Shown here: piece by piece, positions 23,406 through 26,208 of the stretch
How positions within the stretch are numbered: position 1 is the first letter of the stretch
How the letters are laid out: the number at the start of each line of letters is the position of its first letter
Origin: a virus
Reading direction: 5' to 3' (one strand)
Virus record (IMG/VR): IMGVR_UViG_3300050821_009899
Location: 1 to 26,208 of that record
Length of the DNA stretch: 26,208 nt
Notes under the pieces: model-generated
The model's database searches: none
What the model was told of the DNA's origin: nothing
Seen by the model: the letters and a program-made list of their open reading frames with translations, nothing else
Position numbers and translations under genes: made by a program

Positions 23406-24226
23406 CAGAGGATGACCCGCTTATAGGGTTGCAGCATCGCTTGGATCGGCGCCGACATTGCGCTCGTGTCGTAAGCGATTGTTTCCTGACCGCCTATCGA
23501 CTTCGATTTGAGCCCGATGCGCTCGGCCGCGCGAAAACGCTCAGCCGCCAATTCAAGGGCTGCCTGCGCGATATCCTGCGGCACATAGCCATAAGAGATG
23601 AAAACCGATTGTCCGGCGTCGGCCGCAGAGAACGAGTAGATGCCGGCGCTGACCGAATATTGGCCAGCGCCAGGCAAGGCTGAAACCGCCGTCAGCGACG
23701 CGCCGGTCGCAGTATAAGTCGCGCCAAGATCCGATCCCCAGGGTCCATAAGGCGAAAACGCGGAGAACTGGAGGGGAGCGCCGGCGGGAACGGCTTGCGC
23801 CTCGTTTTGAACCGCGTATCCAGCGCTGTAGGATACGACGAGACTTTGCCGTCCCGCCCGGTAGTGATGGCCGAATAGATCAAGCGCCTGCGGCCGCCCC
23901 GGTGGAGCGCCATCGTCCGGCTGAAGGACATAGCCGAATGACGCCTCCGGATCGGCGTTCTCGTCCGGCGGTACACTGATTCCGCGCCATGTCACCGAGG
24001 TAACCTGCAGCACTGGCCATTGCCTCAGGGTTACGCGACTGGTCTCGAGATCAATCGTCTCAGCGTAGGAGAACGGCAGGAGGCTGGGGCGGCTCAGCCA
24101 CGCGTAGATCGAGCGGCTCGCCGCCGTGATGAGCGCATTGAGCGTCCCATCGTTCGGGCCGGGCGCGGAGGGCAATCCGAGCCAGGCCTTCAAGGCCGCG
24201 AGATTGGTCAGATCGAAGGGCGACAT
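23405..24226 (-). CDS. Head-tail connector (gp6-like) with inserted beta module
   Basis: The frame extends to a TTG at 24250, but ATG at 24226 starts a more typical MSPFDLTNLAALKAWLGLPS, giving 273 residues. The N-terminal helical part continues with LITAASRSIYAWLSRPSLLP and RVTLRQWPVLQVTSVTWRGI, typical of gp6-like connectors that sit under the portal. The C-terminal helix QDIAQAALELAAERFRAAER is the usual last family helix. Between them, at about residues 142-214, is the beta module (GQYSVSAGIYSFSAADAGQS, VFISYGYVP) seen also in tail tube and tip. The insertion makes the protein longer than the roughly 180-200 residues usual for such connectors. Confidence 0.82.
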   Translation of the reverse strand: MSPFDLTNLAALKAWLGLPSAPGPNDGTLNALITAASRSIYAWLSRPSLLPFSYAETIDLETSRVTLRQWPVLQVTSVTWRGISVPPDENADPEASFGYVLQPDDGAPPGRPQALDLFGHHYRAGRQSLVVSYSAGYAVQNEAQAVPAGAPLQFSAFSPYGPWGSDLGATYTATGASLTAVSALPGAGQYSVSAGIYSFSAADAGQSVFISYGYVPQDIAQAALELAAERFRAAERIGLKSKSIGGQETIAYDTSAMSAPIQAMLQPYKRVIL

Positions 24227-24258
24227 GCAACGCTCGCAATGACGGGCCAAAGTCGAAA

Positions 24259-24306
24259 CGGCCGCGCGTGCGCCACTGCCTCGCGGCGATGCGCCTGGCG
24301 CGGCCG
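24259..24306 (-). terminator. Strong GC hairpin after the capsid gene, probable partial terminator
   Basis: CGGCCGCG (24259-24266) pairs perfectly with CGCGGCCG (24299-24306), four bases past the capsid stop. An alternative inner pairing uses 24270-24275 with 24296-24301. In the minus direction the stem is followed by TTTCGACTTT, a short broken U-run. It may limit read-through from the abundant capsid message or protect its 3' end. Confidence 0.5.
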
Positions 24307-24310
24307 AGCG

Positions 24311-25783
24311 TCAGCCGTTGCCGATGTTGGTGAGGATGCCGATGCCGAATGAGGCGTATATGGCCAACACCTCTTCAGTGTAGACGCCGAACTCGCGGCG
24401 ACGGGTGCGGACTGGCCAATCGACGCGATAATAGTCGCGACGCGTCAGGACCTCCGCGACATTGGGTGTCTCGTTCGATTGATACCACGCCGGCAGTCGC
24501 TCGCAGTAGGCCAGGATGGTCCCGGGCGGCAGATCCGGATGAACCGGCATCGGGATCTCTGTGCCAGTGAACGGATTATAGTACCAGCGTACGACGCCGG
24601 AGGCCGTGAACTCATAGGGCGCTGACTGAGAGGCGTCGACATTGTAGCGAACGAGCGGGCCGGACGCGTTCGTCAGGCACTTCGACGTGATGTTTTTCTG
24701 CTCCTGCGCGTTGACATAGATCACCGTCGGCGACAGCCGATAGTTGTTCCACATCTGCAGCAGCATATTGTCGATCTCGGCAATCGAGCCTCGGCCCGAC
24801 GGTGTAAGGAACGTGCCTGTGCCTGCCGGACCCGACGCCAGCCACTGGACGAACGAGGCTGTTGCGGGGTTGAAGCCGTCCGTCAGCAATCCGTCGAACG
24901 CCAGCCCCGGATTGCGAGAATTGTCAGCGGTGATGACGGTCGCCGCCTGCTGGCCTGAAACGAGCGGCGCGCTAAAGGCGGCGCTGTTGATCGTGGTGAT
25001 CGCCTGCAGCGTCTCCGAGCCAGCGGCCCCAACATACCACGCATAAGCGACAGCGCCGATGATGATCGGAGCGGTTGCAAGCAGCGTCTGTCCGAACGTC
25101 ACTGCTTGTGTGACGTTGGGGCTGCGCATCGAGGAGCCGCCGTTCAGCGTATAGGTGTTGCCGTCGTTACCGGTGATGGTCTTGGTTGCCGCGACTCCGC
25201 CGGCGAGGCTTGAGTTGCGATAGCCCTCGAATGCCAGACCGACGACGATCACCGAATAGGTCGCCGCTGGAAGGGTCGCGCCGGTGCCCGAGGCCGTCAA
25301 AGCCGGAGCGCTGGCCGCGCCGAGCGCAAGCGACGTGTTGCCGCCGAGGAGCGCAGTCTCCTCCTTGCGCATCGTCTTCTGAAGGATGCGCAGGGTGGCA
25401 GTGGCGTTGATGTCTTCGAAGCCCTGAGCGGCAGCTTCCGCTTCGAAGGTCACCGTATCTTCCTCGCCGAGCGTGACGTAGGGGAGCGTGACCGAAACTG
25501 CCGAATAAGACATGCTTGCAGTACGTTGGCCTTCCGGCACCCAGCCCATCGCGTCAAAGCCTGAACCGGTCGTGCCAAAGATCGAGCGCCAGTGAGCCGC
25601 GTCGCCTGGATTCAGCCGTGCGACGCGGGGAATTGAATTTCTCAATGGAGTGATCGTCGGGTACAGGTTCTTCGCCGGCGCCTGCAGGTCGTATGCGGTC
25701 AGGCCGGTCGAGATCGTAACGTTCTTGGCGAGCGAGTCTTTCATCAAACCCAACGTTTCCTGGGTCGTCAGCGCAATGTTCAT
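24311..25783 (-). CDS. Major capsid protein (HK97 fold) with a large inserted domain
   Basis: The product has 490 residues from ATG at 25783, preceded by AAGGAA. Capsid-type features are visible: YPTITPLRNSIPRVARLNPG near residue 41, VTLPYVTLGEEDTVTFEAEA near 98, and TLRILQKTMRKEETALLGGN near 130. Later come SIAEIDNMLLQMWNNYRLSP and VIYVNAQEQKNIT. The RILQ-T-R-EE-ALLGGN region is typical of long-helix spine elements in HK97-fold proteins. Residues about 160-285 look like an added beta domain, with LPAATYSVIVVGLAFEGYRN then GSETLQAITTINSAAFSAP resembling a fibronectin-like surface domain. No prohead protease site can be assigned by eye. A GC hairpin follows the stop. Confidence 0.85.
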   Translation of the reverse strand: MNIALTTQETLGLMKDSLAKNVTISTGLTAYDLQAPAKNLYPTITPLRNSIPRVARLNPGDAAHWRSIFGTTGSGFDAMGWVPEGQRTASMSYSAVSVTLPYVTLGEEDTVTFEAEAAAQGFEDINATATLRILQKTMRKEETALLGGNTSLALGAASAPALTASGTGATLPAATYSVIVVGLAFEGYRNSSLAGGVAATKTITGNDGNTYTLNGGSSMRSPNVTQAVTFGQTLLATAPIIIGAVAYAWYVGAAGSETLQAITTINSAAFSAPLVSGQQAATVITADNSRNPGLAFDGLLTDGFNPATASFVQWLASGPAGTGTFLTPSGRGSIAEIDNMLLQMWNNYRLSPTVIYVNAQEQKNITSKCLTNASGPLVRYNVDASQSAPYEFTASGVVRWYYNPFTGTEIPMPVHPDLPPGTILAYCERLPAWYQSNETPNVAEVLTRRDYYRVDWPVRTRRREFGVYTEEVLAIYASFGIGILTNIGNG

Positions 25784-26000
25784 GAGGTCGGTTCCTTGGC
25801 GCGGATTGGGGGTTAATGGGATGAGCGCATGGGTGGATTGGCGGGCGCGATTTGCGCGCGACCGATGGGGCTTCTGCGGGAACCCTTGATCCTGACCCTT
25901 TCGAGCGTGACTCGATCGTTCTCAATCACCGCGAGGCGGTGGGCCGTAAAACAAGACCGTCGCGCGATGGGCCGGCATGTCACTGGCATCGAGGTCGCGA
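25784..26000 (-). other. Leader of the capsid gene, no supported gene
   Basis: This 217-base gap separates the capsid gene from the gene upstream. A 58-codon frame ending at 25813 is arginine-rich and lacks a ribosome site, so I do not call it. A perfect 6-bp hairpin, CACCGC (25927-25932) with GCGGTG (25936-25941), lies in the middle. The gap probably holds a promoter or processing site that raises capsid expression, but no clear promoter motif is visible. Confidence 0.35.
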
Positions 26001-26208
26001 TCACTCGCCAAACTTCAGATTGCCGAGATCGACATTCCCGAACTTCACACGTCGCTTGCCAATCTCTTGATCTGGCGCGAGCGCTGTCGCTTTCTTGAAG
26101 TAGGGGAGCAACGCATTCTCGACGGCCAGAATATCGACGCCCGCGGCGACGGCATTGGTGGGTGTGCCCGCGGCGCAAATCGTCTGCGCTTGGGCATAAG
26201 CATTCTTC
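26001..26208 (-). CDS. C-terminal 68 residues of an unidentified head-region protein
   Basis: The minus frame is open from the window edge to TGA at 26001-26003. It reads KNAYAQAQTICAAGTPTNAV, then AAGVDILAVENALLPYFKKA, and ends GNVDLGNLKFGE. Codon use matches the neighbouring phage genes. Immediately upstream of the capsid gene, phages of this type encode a protease, scaffold or head decoration protein; the visible part fits none firmly. It is helical in the first 45 residues and ends in a short beta-like tail. The gene is real but its identity needs the missing N-terminus. Confidence 0.6.
   Translation of the reverse strand, partial: KNAYAQAQTICAAGTPTNAVAAGVDILAVENALLPYFKKATALAPDQEIGKRRVKFGNVDLGNLKFGE

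Noticed and set aside
25813-26178. 121-codon minus frame upstream of the capsid gene
   Set aside because: Most of it is out of frame with the partial gene ending at 26001, and the remainder is Arg-rich without a ribosome site.
1-26208. tRNA genes, attachment sites or replication origins
   Set aside because: I looked for tRNA-like cloverleaf ends and direct repeats at the left border and found none I could support by eye.

Overview
The window is most of the late structural region of a long-tailed (siphovirus-type) prophage in a GC-rich alphaproteobacterium. The structural genes resemble the gene transfer agent (GTA) family and the related prophages of Hyphomicrobiales and Rhodobacterales. The host genus cannot be fixed from this sequence. 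Every intact gene I can support lies on the minus strand, so the phage region reads from right to left. Long plus-strand open frames are shadows of these genes.

Reading in the direction of transcription, the head and neck genes come first. They are the end of an unidentified gene (26208-26001), the HK97-fold major capsid protein (25783-24311), a head-tail connector (24226-23405), an HK97 gp10-like protein (23405-22917) and a DUF3168 tail terminator (22920-22486). The tail shaft follows: tail tube (22380-21628), tail assembly chaperone G with a frameshifted G-T extension (21631-21012), and a short tape measure protein (20984-19665). The tail tip comes next: a GTA TIM-barrel domain fused to a DUF2460 domain (19668-17157, frameshifted), a second stand-alone DUF2460 protein (17155-16538), a 29-residue membrane peptide, a DUF2163/BR0599 hub protein, a DUF6197-like protein, an NlpC/P60 peptidase, and a GTA gp15-like tip protein without its TIM barrel. 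The host-contact genes are a fibre with a tropism-determinant-type N-terminus, a signal-peptide protein with a polyglycine linker, and a 2235-residue fibre-like protein with a degenerate sialate-esterase-like domain. Many neighbours overlap by ATGA, TTGA or GTGA, so translation is tightly coupled.

Beyond the fibres (about 3030-1729) is a pair of membrane-protein genes. One is a MotA/TolQ/ExbB-like proton-channel relative with a one-base deletion. The other is a two-helix membrane protein with a charged soluble tail. This pair is the least conventional part of the locus. The left 1.6 kb is accessory DNA: an IS5-family transposase running off the edge, a small secreted hypothetical protein, and a decayed IS630-family transposase. 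This suggests the window's left end is at or near the prophage border.

The most useful points are: a lambda-identical GGGAAAG slippery site for the G-T chaperone; the TIM barrel moved from the gp15-like protein to a DUF2460 protein; one beta-rich module of about 60-70 residues present in three unrelated structural proteins; export signals on presumed fibre proteins; a giant fibre whose esterase motif seems to lack its serine; and GC-rich hairpins placed after the capsid gene, before the tube gene and at the end of the giant fibre gene. Terminase, portal, protease, integrase, repressor and recognisable lysis genes are not in this window.
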